DNA of 64,000 nucleotides from Methanofervidicoccus sp. A16 (GTDB lineage Archaea > AGJL01 > Methanococci > Methanococcales > Methanococcaceae): contig NZ_CP022242.1 in assembly GCF_003351865.1 (NCBI RefSeq), positions 1,116,001-1,180,000 of the forward strand, written 5' to 3'. Each line of letters starts with the position of its first letter. Positions within the stretch are counted from its first letter, which is position 1. Shown here one piece after another: positions 19,603-28,120 of this stretch. The position numbers were made by a program, and so were the translations under genes. The notes under the pieces are model-generated. The model did no database searches, was not told the DNA's origin, and worked only from the letters and a program-made list of their open reading frames with translations.

Positions 19603-20973
19603 ATGGTAACGACTGTATTCAAAGATAAAAAAATCTACGAGAAATATAAAAGAACTGTAAGTGAAATCGCAGAGAAGATAAAAAATCATCAAGGATTAGT
19701 AAGAGTAATTACTCACTATGATGCAGATGGATTGGCCTCAGGTGCCATACTTATAAAGATGCTGTACAGGCTGAACAAGAACTTCCACCTCTCCATAGTA
19801 GAGCATCTAAATGAAAAGATCATCAATAGAATACACAATGAGTACAACAACCCTCTCTATATCTTCTGTGATATGGGTAGTGCCCATATTGACACGATTG
19901 CAGAGAGAGATATGAATGCCATCATCTTAGATCATCACCCTCCAAAGTTGAGATATACAAAGGTGGAGGAAGTACATCAACTTAATGCCCATCTATTCAA
20001 CCTCAACGGGGCAAGAGAGATATCTGCAAGTGGTATCTGTTATCTAGTGGCTAGAGAATATGGATTTTACGATCTAAGTATATTCGCCATCATAGGTGCT
20101 ATTGGAGATATGCAGCATGAACCTTTCATAGGTATGAATAAATTTATAGTAAATGAGGCTAGAGAGTACAGATATCTAAGGAGTATAATAAAAGATATTA
20201 TCTACAACGCCTACGACCTACCTATCTGGCAGTCTATAATGTACTCTACAAGGCCTTATATTAAGGAGTTAAGTGATGAGGAAAGTGCAATAAACCTACT
20301 TAAGGAAGTAGGTATAGATCCTAATAAAACATACTTAGAGGGAGAGGAGAGAGATAAATTAGTTTCTGCACTTAAGAGGTACGTAGATGAGTCTCAAATC
20401 GTTGTAGACAGGTATATTATAAACCATAAGATAGAGGACGCCTTCTATCTATCAGAGATCCTAAACGCCTGTGGTAAGAAGGGTATGGGTTCAGTGGGTA
20501 TAGGTGTTGCCTTAGAGGATGATGAATGTATTAAGATAGGAAAGGAGATGTATATTAGATACAAGAGAGAGATAATAGAGCAACTTAAGAGTATAGAACT
20601 CCACAAATTAAACAATATAGAGTACTTCTTTGGAAAGAAGGGCACCATTGGACATATGGCATCCTTACTAGTAAGAGATAAACCAGTTATAGGTATCTAC
20701 GAGGAGGAAGGATACTATAAGATATCCTCCAGGGGTAATAGATTATTGGTAGAGAGAGGGTTGGATCTCTCAAAGGCTATGGGTATCGCCTCCCAGTTTG
20801 GAGGTAGTGGTGGAGGCCATAACATAGCCTCTGGAGCTAGAATACCTAAGATATATCTTAATGCCTTCTTACAGAAAGTGGATGAAATTGTAGGAGATCA
20901 ATTAAAAGGTGAAGAGAAAAGAATTGATAAAGAGAGTGAGGATATTGGAAAAACAGATGATTTACTGTCTTAA
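19603..20973 (+). CDS. Archaeal RecJ-like DHH nuclease (GAN/Cdc45-related), paralogue 1
   Basis: DHH/DHHA1-family single-strand-specific nuclease related to RecJ and Cdc45, in archaea associated with the replisome and CMG-like complex. The 456-aa protein has catalytic motifs HYDADGLASG, FCDMGSAH and ILDHHPP, all acidic and histidine ligands retained. The C-terminal DHHA1 motif is GGSGGGHNIASGARIP. The last 35 residues are an acidic, lysine-rich tail. A second, diverged copy lies at 46598-48019. A MITE composite begins 83 bp downstream. Confidence 0.92.
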   Translation: MVTTVFKDKKIYEKYKRTVSEIAEKIKNHQGLVRVITHYDADGLASGAILIKMLYRLNKNFHLSIVEHLNEKIINRIHNEYNNPLYIFCDMGSAHIDTIAERDMNAIILDHHPPKLRYTKVEEVHQLNAHLFNLNGAREISASGICYLVAREYGFYDLSIFAIIGAIGDMQHEPFIGMNKFIVNEAREYRYLRSIIKDIIYNAYDLPIWQSIMYSTRPYIKELSDEESAINLLKEVGIDPNKTYLEGEERDKLVSALKRYVDESQIVVDRYIINHKIEDAFYLSEILNACGKKGMGSVGIGVALEDDECIKIGKEMYIRYKREIIEQLKSIELHKLNNIEYFFGKKGTIGHMASLLVRDKPVIGIYEEEGYYKISSRGNRLLVERGLDLSKAMGIASQFGGSGGGHNIASGARIPKIYLNAFLQKVDEIVGDQLKGEEKRIDKESEDIGKTDDLLS

Positions 20974-21055
20974 TTTCTTAAAAAAATAAAATAATAATTA
21001 AAAAATAAATAAATTAAAAATATAAAAATTAAAAAAGGAATAATATTTATATAAA

Positions 21056-21456
21056 AACCCTAGTTCTCATCAAAGAATAGTTTAAAAATAATAAAGATAA
21101 TTATAAAAATAATAAAAATAAAAAATAAAAAAGTTCAAAAAACAGAAAACTCCTATCATCCTAGATACAAAAAATTTTAAAAATAATATTGAAGGAGAAT
21201 GATCCTCTGTATATCTTTTAATACAGGTATTCAGAATAAGATCTCCTATCATACCTATGTGTTCAGAAAGAACTTAGGATATTCAATAGTTTTTATATGA
21301 TTTTATACTGATTATTTTAATCATGTTTTTATTTAACAATTATCATTTTCACTGTTCTTTTAATCACTACTTGGTGGGAACTAAGGTTTTTTTCTAGTCT
21401 TTTTTATTATTTTTATTTTAATTATTTAAATCGTTACTTTGATGATAATTAAGGTT
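21056..21456 (+). mobile_element. MITE D: family 1 element joined to a family 2 right tail
   Basis: A complete family 1 element runs from AACCCTAGTTCTCATCAAA (21056) to TTGGTGGGAACTAAGGTT (21388). It is followed directly by the last 68 bp of a family 2 element, ending TTTGATGATAATTAAGGTT at 21456. The junction is the same as in composite C, but the left half of family 2 is missing. This marks the locus as a truncated descendant of a nested composite. Confidence 0.78.
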
Positions 21457-21512
21457 TATATAAAAGAATTAATAAAAAAGAGGAAAAAACTTCTAAAGAA
21501 GAAAGATTAATA

Positions 21513-21560
21513 GAAATCCCGTTCTATTTTTCCAGTACTCTATATAGTTCAGAGAATATA
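21513..21560 (+). repeat. Repeat X, copy 1
   Basis: Shares GAAATCC-GTTC-TTTTTCCAGTACT followed by AGTTCAGAGAA with copies at 32695 and 63865. About 30 bases upstream, GAAAAAACTTCTAAAGAA is also shared. The hairpin is weaker here than in the other two clear copies. Confidence 0.6.
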
Positions 21561-22447
21561 GATAATATTTTAACTTTTCCCCTAAATATTTATTTTTCGT
21601 ATTTGTTCTTTCTTTATCTTTAGAGTATTAATAATTTTAATAAATTTTGTTTATGATTTTAATCATTTTTTTGATTATAATTATTATTCTAAATTCTTAT
21701 CAAAATTCTCATAAAATTAATAAATATCAACCAATAAGAAATAATCATTATCAACAATAATGAAAAAATAATATGAAGAAATTGTTCAAAAAATAGAGAC
21801 TTCTTAATTTTTTTAATATAATTTTGGAAGTAAAAACTTGTTAAAAAGATCAGCAATCTTCCATTTACTACTGAGAATATTTTAGAGGAAGAAGGTAGAT
21901 CCCTCCTTAACAGGATCGGTTTATGAACTATTTTGATAATTATATTGATCTATTGAGATTTCTATTCTAAACTATAATTGGCGGATATCCTTAAAATATA
22001 ACGAGGAAATTTTTCCATTCTAATTTTATAATATTTAGGAAACATTTTAAAAATGATAGATATTGTCAATAATTTTTACTTTTTTATTATATATTTTCTT
22101 TTTTTAGTAATCTCTATAGAATTTTTATTACTACTTTTTCTAATATATAAGGTTATAGATCCAATCTTACCAAAAATATAAAACGATAAAAACTATAAAA
22201 ATAATTCTTTATAATTTAGAGTTTATACCATCTATTCTATTAGAATCTGTCCTACTCTCTGCATTCAAAGGATTATTGATGGAAACTAAGGTATCATTAG
22301 AACTATTTTAAATTATTATTAAGAGAAACATTTTTAAATGAATACATAAAGTTTAAACACATGTATCAACATCCTTAAAAGAATAAAATATATAAACAAT
22401 ACAATAAACCTTTTTTAGAAATAAAGTTGTCAAAAGGTGAAAACCCT

Positions 22448-23284
22448 ATGAGTGATAACCCCTATATTAAAAACACGGATTTAGAGGAGTTAGAAAGAAT
22501 AGCCAAAAAGATAAGATATAACATCGTAAAGATGATAGGACTGGCCAAATCTGGCCATCCTGGTGGTTCTTTATCTGCAACTGACATTATAGTGGCGCTG
22601 TACTACAGAATAATGAATCATGATCCAAAGAACCCAGATAAAAAAGACAGAGACATATTTGTATTAAGTAAAGGGCACGCCTGTCCTGCACTATATGCTG
22701 TTCTTGCAGAGTTGGGATACTTCGATAAGGAGGAACTGTGGAAGTTGAGGAAAGTTGGCGCCCTACTTCAGGGACATCCCTCTATAAATATCCCAGGGGT
22801 TGAGGCCAGTACAGGATCTTTAGGACAGGGCTTCTCAGTGGCTGTAGGGATGGCTTTGGGATGTAAATTAGATAAACTAAATAACACCGTCTACGTCCTC
22901 CTGGGAGATGGAGAGTGTCAGGAGGGGCAGGTATGGGAGGCTGCGATGGCAGGTTATCACTACAAACTCGATAACTTAATAGGGTTTGTAGATAGAAATA
23001 GACTCCAGATAGACGGCTGTACTGAGGATGTTATGTGCTTGGGAGATATAAAGGAGAAATTTAAAGCCTTTGGGTGGGATGTATTTGAGATAGATGGGCA
23101 TAACTTTAAAGAGATAATAGATACTGTCAATACTGCGAAGTCCTTAAAGAACGGCAGACCTAAGATGATTATAGCAAATACTATCAAAGGTAAAGGAGTT
23201 TCCTTTATGGAGAATAACGTTGGCTTCCACGGTAAGGCTCCAAATGAGGAACAGTTGGAGAGGGCACTTAAGGAACTCTCTTAA
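22448..23284 (+). CDS. Transketolase, N-terminal (thiamine diphosphate-binding) subunit
   Basis: One half of the split archaeal transketolase, which with the C-terminal subunit transfers two-carbon ketol units in pentose synthesis. It shows [14 protein letters not shown], the conserved [30 protein letters not shown] and the ThDP signature [14 protein letters not shown] ending NRLQIDG. The frame extends to a TTG at 22427, but ATG 22448 is preceded by AGGTGA at seven bases and is chosen, giving 278 aa. First gene of a tkt-rpe-tkt cluster that probably extends into an anchored unknown protein. Confidence 0.95.
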   Translation: MSDNPYIKNTDLEELERIAKKIRYNIVKMIGLAKSGHPGGSLSATDIIVALYYRIMNHDPKNPDKKDRDIFVLSKGHACPALYAVLAELGYFDKEELWKLRKVGALLQGHPSINIPGVEASTGSLGQGFSVAVGMALGCKLDKLNNTVYVLLGDGECQEGQVWEAAMAGYHYKLDNLIGFVDRNRLQIDGCTEDVMCLGDIKEKFKAFGWDVFEIDGHNFKEIIDTVNTAKSLKNGRPKMIIANTIKGKGVSFMENNVGFHGKAPNEEQLERALKELS

Positions 23285-23379
23285 GTTATCTATTTTTAAA
23301 TAATAATATTATTAAATATTTTTAAATAATAATATTATTAAATTATTAAAATTTTTTAGTAAAATAAAAAGGAGAAAGT

Positions 23380-24042
23380 ATGGTAAAGATAGGAGCCTCT
23401 ATACTCTCTGCAAACTATGGATATCTAAAGGAAGAGGTTAAAAAGGTAGAGAAGGCTGGTGTAGATTTCATCCATATAGATATGATGGATGGACATTTTG
23501 TACCTAACATCAGTATGGGTATAGGGATAGCCAAGTATGTAAAAAATATAACTTCCCTACCTACTGAGGTCCATCTTATGGTGGAAAATCCAAATATGTT
23601 TATACCTATTCTTGCAGAGGATGTGGATATGATCTCTTTCCATATAGAGACCTGTAGATTTCCCTTCAGGACTATAAACCTAATAAAGGAGAAGGGTTCC
23701 AAACCTATAGTGGCTCTCAATCCCTCAACACCTATAAACAGTATCGAGTACATCTTAGATGAGGTTTATGGAGTACTTGTAATGACTGTGGAACCTGGGT
23801 TCGCAGGACAGAAGTTTATACCTCAGATGCTCAGGAAGATTGAGAAATTAAGAAAACTTATAGATAAAGAAGGACATAACGTTCAGATCTTTGTAGATGG
23901 AGGTATAAATTTAGAAACCGCTCCAAAGGTGGTGGAGGCAGGTGCAGATGTACTTATCTCCGCCTCAGCAATATTCAATTATGGTGATGTAGGAGAGGCT
24001 GTTAGAAAACTAAGGGAGGCAGTGAAATTTAGACAACAGTAA
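23380..24042 (+). CDS. rpe: Ribulose-phosphate 3-epimerase
   Basis: Interconverts ribulose 5-phosphate and xylulose 5-phosphate, supplying transketolase. TIM-barrel protein of 220 aa with the metal and catalytic segments IGASILSANYG, DFIHIDMMDGHFVPN, TEVHLMVENP, MTVEPGFAGQKF and IFVDGGINLETA. These include both catalytic aspartates and the metal histidines. AAGGAGAAA precedes the ATG. It sits between the two transketolase halves, a functional operon in which substrate supply and use are adjacent. Confidence 0.97.
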   Translation: MVKIGASILSANYGYLKEEVKKVEKAGVDFIHIDMMDGHFVPNISMGIGIAKYVKNITSLPTEVHLMVENPNMFIPILAEDVDMISFHIETCRFPFRTINLIKEKGSKPIVALNPSTPINSIEYILDEVYGVLVMTVEPGFAGQKFIPQMLRKIEKLRKLIDKEGHNVQIFVDGGINLETAPKVVEAGADVLISASAIFNYGDVGEAVRKLREAVKFRQQ

Positions 24043-24053
24043 AGGGTGAAGTT

Positions 24054-25004
24054 ATGAGGTACAAACTAGGTGAAAAAAAGGGTATGAGAACCGCCTATGG
24101 AGAGACGTTAGTGAAGTTAGGGAAAGAACTTCCAAATCTTGTAGTTCTAGATGCAGATCTCTCTGGATCTACAAAAACTGTCATGTTTGCAAAGGCATTC
24201 CCAGATAGATTCTTCAACGCAGGTGTTGCAGAGCAGAATATGATGGGCATGGCTGCTGGACTTGCCAGAACTGGGAAGGTAGTATTTGCCTCTACCTTCG
24301 CCATGTTTGCAACTGGGAGGGCATGGGAGCAGATAAGGAACTCTATAGCATATCCAAATCTAAATGTAAAGATCGTTGCAACCCACAGTGGTATAACTGT
24401 GGGGGAAGATGGAGCAACCCATCAGATGACTGAAGATATTGCTATAATGAGATGTATCCCAAATATGAGAGTTATATCTCCGACAGATTACTATGAAACG
24501 AAGAGTGTAATAGAGTGGTGTGCAAGGAACGAGGGACCAGTCTATGTAAGGATGCCGCGGAGAGATACTGAAACTGTATTCTCCAGTGAGGAAGATGCTA
24601 AATTCCAATTTGGAAAGGGTAGAATATTAGAGGATGGTTCAGATCTGACGATTATAGCCACGGGAGAGATGGTACCTGAGGCTATAAAGGCGTTGGAACT
24701 GCTAAAAGAGGATGGAATAGATGCCCAACTGATATCTATGGCTACGATTAAGCCTATAGACGAGGAGATGATAGTTAATTCTACAAATGATTTCATAGTA
24801 TCTATAGAGGATCACAACATCATAGGGGGATTGGGAAGTGCAATAGGTGAAGTAATTGTAGATCATGGCTTAAATAAGAGACTTTTAAGGATAGGTATAA
24901 GGGATGTATTCGGTATATCTGGAAGTGCTACAGATCTACTGAGGTACTACGGGTTAGATGGAGAGAGTATATATAGAAGGATAGTGGAAGAACTTAGAAG
25001 ATAA
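24054..25004 (+). CDS. Transketolase, C-terminal subunit
   Basis: Second half of the split transketolase: pyrimidine-binding domain and C-terminal regulatory domain. The 316-aa protein contains DADLSGSTKT, FFNAGVAEQNMMGMAAGLA (conserved ThDP glutamate), ATHSGITVGEDGATHQMTEDI, GPVYVRMPR and SIEDHNIIGGLGSAIGE. GGGTGAAG precedes the ATG, which lies 11 bp after rpe. The partner domain is encoded at 22448-23284. Confidence 0.95.
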   Translation: MRYKLGEKKGMRTAYGETLVKLGKELPNLVVLDADLSGSTKTVMFAKAFPDRFFNAGVAEQNMMGMAAGLARTGKVVFASTFAMFATGRAWEQIRNSIAYPNLNVKIVATHSGITVGEDGATHQMTEDIAIMRCIPNMRVISPTDYYETKSVIEWCARNEGPVYVRMPRRDTETVFSSEEDAKFQFGKGRILEDGSDLTIIATGEMVPEAIKALELLKEDGIDAQLISMATIKPIDEEMIVNSTNDFIVSIEDHNIIGGLGSAIGEVIVDHGLNKRLLRIGIRDVFGISGSATDLLRYYGLDGESIYRRIVEELRR

Positions 25005-25015
25005 AAGTGATTTTA

Positions 25016-25795
25016 ATGAGGTTGAAAATCGGTATCCTCGAGATATTAGTGATATTGTCTATCCTAATAACCTCTGGAGCTCTGGTATATAAATTTCTGT
25101 CTTCATCATCAGATAGTACCTACCACTTTGATGGAGATCAGATGTACAAATGTGCATGGATCTCTGAAAAGATCCTATCTAAGGGTTTTCCTCTTTATGC
25201 AGATATCTACGGTAAATGGACTAGTACTGGAGAGGAATTTAACGATACAGTACTCATAGTTAGAGCCTGTGGTGGAACTCTTTATGGGATATACAATAAT
25301 CGATCTATAAGTATTGGAGGAAGGATGGCTTATAAGGAGGACATAGCTGCCGAGAAAATCGTTTTAAAACCTTTAGGGAACACAATTATATCCTATAAAA
25401 TGGATCCTGTTGAGGGGTATTCCTTCAAGGATGTAAAGGACAAAATAGAAAACAGTATTGACTCCTATAAGGATTTGAATATTACTATACTTGAGACTTA
25501 TGTCTCGGGGATTTTTGCTGTAGATTCAAAAACCTACACTCCTACTGAACAACAGTATATTAGAAATAAGATAGAAGATATGAATAATATGTATGATGTA
25601 AAATTATACTTTTTAGATAATGGATTAACAATAGGGGGGAAATATATTATAGATAACCTAGAGATCTACGACAGTATAATAGACCCTAAAAAAATACTTA
25701 CGTCTAAAATAACAGTGTATTTAGTAGTAAATGAGACCTTAAATGAATTACCTAGAAATATAACCTTAGATAATCAAGTAATAACTTTAAAATAA
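25016..25795 (+). CDS. Predicted membrane-anchored extracytoplasmic protein, unknown function
   Basis: A 259-aa protein I do not recognise. One hydrophobic segment at about residues 5-30 (ILEILVILSILITSGALVY) acts as a signal anchor; the rest is soluble and probably outside the cell. It has two cysteines in the first 80 residues of the soluble part (MYKCAWIS and VRACGGTLYG) that could form a disulfide. A GTG nine bases earlier is in frame, but the ATG at 25016 is preferred. It begins 11 bp after the transketolase stop and is probably cotranscribed, without an evident metabolic link. Confidence 0.7.
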   Translation: MRLKIGILEILVILSILITSGALVYKFLSSSSDSTYHFDGDQMYKCAWISEKILSKGFPLYADIYGKWTSTGEEFNDTVLIVRACGGTLYGIYNNRSISIGGRMAYKEDIAAEKIVLKPLGNTIISYKMDPVEGYSFKDVKDKIENSIDSYKDLNITILETYVSGIFAVDSKTYTPTEQQYIRNKIEDMNNMYDVKLYFLDNGLTIGGKYIIDNLEIYDSIIDPKKILTSKITVYLVVNETLNELPRNITLDNQVITLK

Positions 25796-26851
25796 AATCT
25801 TAACAATTTTTCCTGTTTATTATAATACTTTAATAATCAATAAAAATCAATTAATTATAATTTAAAAAAATGTGTTCATAGGAGATCTGGGTACTTGAAA
25901 AGAAGAGTAATTTCTATTAAGGTTTTATCGACCCAGCAAAAAATATTTATAAATAATAGACAGACTCCTTATCTATGATAGAAGTTTTACTCCTTTTTAA
26001 AGTGTTTTAGAGGTATTTCAGAGAAAAATAAGACTAATATAAAAAAGTTTTTAACTATATTTTAATTATAATTATAATGTTTATTTTAATTTTAATTTTT
26101 AATTATTATTTTTAAAGTTAAAAAATTTTGAAGTAATGTAATGAATAATACATAAAATCCCAATATCTTCTGGTTTGGAAAGAGGAAAAACTCCCTATAA
26201 TAATATTACCCTAGTTCCCATCATAAGAATAGTTTAAAAAATAGTAAAAAATAATTATAAAAAATAAAAAAAATAAAAAAATGTTTTAAAAAACAGAAGA
26301 CTTCTATTATCCTAGATACAAAAAATTTAAAAAGAAGATTGAAGAAGAATGATCCTCTGAAGATCTCCTATATAGGAATTCAGAATAAGATCTCCTATCT
26401 TAACTAAGGGTTCGGAAATATCCTAAGGATATTTAATATTACCCTGGTTCCCATCAAGATTGTAAGAAGAATAATAAAAAATAATTAAGAAGAATAATAA
26501 TAAAAAATAATAATATTGGATACTGGATAAACAAGTAATTATCACTTTGATGGGAAGTAGGGCATTAATAATAGCAGACTGTTAGGGAGGATCTACTCCA
26601 CTTCCATTTAGTATCTTAGAGTATCCCAGGAGAGATTATCTTTTATTTAATTTTAATATTTTCTTTTTATTACTTTTATTATAATTATTCTTATCAGAAT
26701 TTATTGATTATTTCATTATCGATGATTTTTGATTATAATAATTATCATTTTCATTGTTCTTTTAATCACTACTGATGGGAACTAAGGTAATAAATATTAT
26801 TATAACTACACTATTAAAAATCTAAATTAGATAATTACAACAAGGATTATC
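25796..26851. other. 1.06 kb gene-free interval with MITE E
   Basis: No ORF of note. A separated inverted repeat CTGGGTA (25887-25893) / GACCCAG (25930-25936) is followed by a TATA-like AAATATTTATAAATA. Composite MITE E occupies 26208-26788. The remaining sequence is AT-rich and unassigned. Confidence 0.5.
26208..26788 (+). mobile_element. Composite MITE E: same nested arrangement as composite A
   Basis: A family 1 element opens at 26208 (ACCCTAGTTCCCATCATAAG) and closes at 26788 (CTGATGGGAACTAAGGT). At 26441-26562 it holds a short 122 bp family 3 element (ACCCTGGTTCCCATCAAG to TTTGATGGGAAGTAGGG). Inverted family 2 core sequence (GCAGACTGTTAGGGAGGATC) follows. The order and junction bases match composite A at 811-1387, 25 kb away. 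Confidence 0.78.
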
Positions 26852-28000
26852 ATGATATGGAAAAGAGAATATATCAATAATAAATTAGAAGGACACCATC
26901 TATTTTTAATACTAACCTCTATATTTATAGTACTTACCAGCGTATCCTACTATACTGGTATCTTAGTACTTTTCAGTGCCCTAGTGTTTTATATCTCTTT
27001 TGTAGTTGGTAAAAGACTTTATAGCATCTTAGAATTAGACAGTCTATTGAATGAAACTAATCTGCAAATCTCAAAAAGTAAAAATAGACATAAAATAAAC
27101 TACTTAAAACACTATATCTTCGGTTTAACGCTAATGATTATAGGGTTATTCTTTTTAGTTTTAGATATCCTCTGGGCAGGAGGTGTGCCTCTATTTGATC
27201 TAACCTCTAAAAAGTTTTTAAGTCCTTTCTACACTATGTTGTCCCGTCTCTTAATCTTAGGATGGGCTATAGTGGTGGCCTCTAATTTGTCCCTGGATAA
27301 AATAAGGGCAATAATATACTCCCTAATCTTTTCAAGTGTTGTAATGCTCCTAGGATATAGGACCAGTGTAGTAGTACTTTTAATGTCTACCCTTTTTGTC
27401 CTATACTATACCAACAGAATAAAAAATAGAGAGTTGCTACTATTTGCCTCTGGGATATTTATCCTACTACTACTTCTTTCTATAATTAAACTGAAGATAT
27501 TAGGTAGTGGAGGTATTCCCTTACTGTCGAGAATGGATCTAACAATGAGCGTATTGGATATAATAGTCCATAACTTCAACGGTGTATTTAACGGGTATTT
27601 AATATACTGTGCCATATACTCCTACTTTGGAATGGCTCCAGGTCCAAGAACTGTTGTGGCCAATACTTTAGGTATCCAAGGTGTTACCATAACTCCAACA
27701 ATATTTGGAGGAGTAATTGGAGACTATGGAATATTAGGTATCGTCCCATACTTCGGAATATTAGGCATATTTATGGGATTCCTCTACAGAATTGCCGAAA
27801 GTTTTAAAGGAATATACTTGGGAGTTTACGCTGTAATGCTTTCCTATCTATTAGTGGCTATTGAAACAGGTATTTTGGATTTAGATGTGATATTGTATTA
27901 CATCTTTGGGTTTTTATTATGTGTTTATATTTTAATAAAGAAATACAGATTGTATTTTAAGGTTAAAAATCCTATTGATATTCTTATAAAAAAGGAATAA
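26852..28000 (+). CDS. Polytopic membrane protein, oligosaccharide repeat-unit polymerase-like
   Basis: A 382-aa protein with about ten hydrophobic segments. It has a cytoplasmic/basic stretch near 60-85 (SKSKNRHKINYLKHY) and a large loop around GPRTVVANTLGIQGVTITPTIFG. This arrangement, many helices with one long extracytoplasmic loop followed by GGVIGDYGILGIVPYF, resembles Wzy/EpsG-type polymerases and the archaeal oligosaccharide repeat unit polymerase group. A role in surface polysaccharide or glycan assembly is inferred. AGGATT lies upstream of the ATG. It stands alone, with no glycosyltransferase neighbours in the window. Confidence 0.68.
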   Translation: MIWKREYINNKLEGHHLFLILTSIFIVLTSVSYYTGILVLFSALVFYISFVVGKRLYSILELDSLLNETNLQISKSKNRHKINYLKHYIFGLTLMIIGLFFLVLDILWAGGVPLFDLTSKKFLSPFYTMLSRLLILGWAIVVASNLSLDKIRAIIYSLIFSSVVMLLGYRTSVVVLLMSTLFVLYYTNRIKNRELLLFASGIFILLLLLSIIKLKILGSGGIPLLSRMDLTMSVLDIIVHNFNGVFNGYLIYCAIYSYFGMAPGPRTVVANTLGIQGVTITPTIFGGVIGDYGILGIVPYFGILGIFMGFLYRIAESFKGIYLGVYAVMLSYLLVAIETGILDLDVILYYIFGFLLCVYILIKKYRLYFKVKNPIDILIKKE

Positions 28001-28043
28001 ATATTAAAAGTTGTAGAGTTTATTATTATTTATTGATAATAAT

Positions 28044-28056
28044 TTTTATATAAAAA
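28044..28056 (+). promoter_or_regulatory. Candidate TATA box for the DP2 gene
   Basis: The stretch TTTTTATATAAAA lies about 65 bp before the DP2 start codon, in the only short gap before this large gene. It fits an archaeal TATA box by sequence and place; there is no transcript evidence. Confidence 0.4.
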
Positions 28057-28120
28057 ACTATTAAAACTCCCAATCCTTTTATCTTTTTAACTAAAATTTA
28101 CACAAAAAATAAGTGAGACT

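Larger units (their letters stand above)
20974..22447. other. 1.47 kb gene-free interval holding MITE D and repeat X
   Basis: No credible ORF is present. The interval contains a family 1 element (21056-21388) joined to the right tail of a family 2 element (to 21456), a repeat X copy (21513-21560) and an isolated terminal-repeat remnant (ATTGATGGAAACTAAGGTA) near 22273-22291. The transketolase promoter is presumably in the last 150 bp. The rest is AT-rich sequence I cannot assign. Confidence 0.6.

Noticed and set aside
20974-22447. Possible tRNA, rRNA or large RNA gene in the long gene-free intervals
   Set aside because: No G+C-rich island, TTCGAAT-type T-loop or cloverleaf could be found; G+C-rich RNA genes should stand out in this AT-rich sequence.
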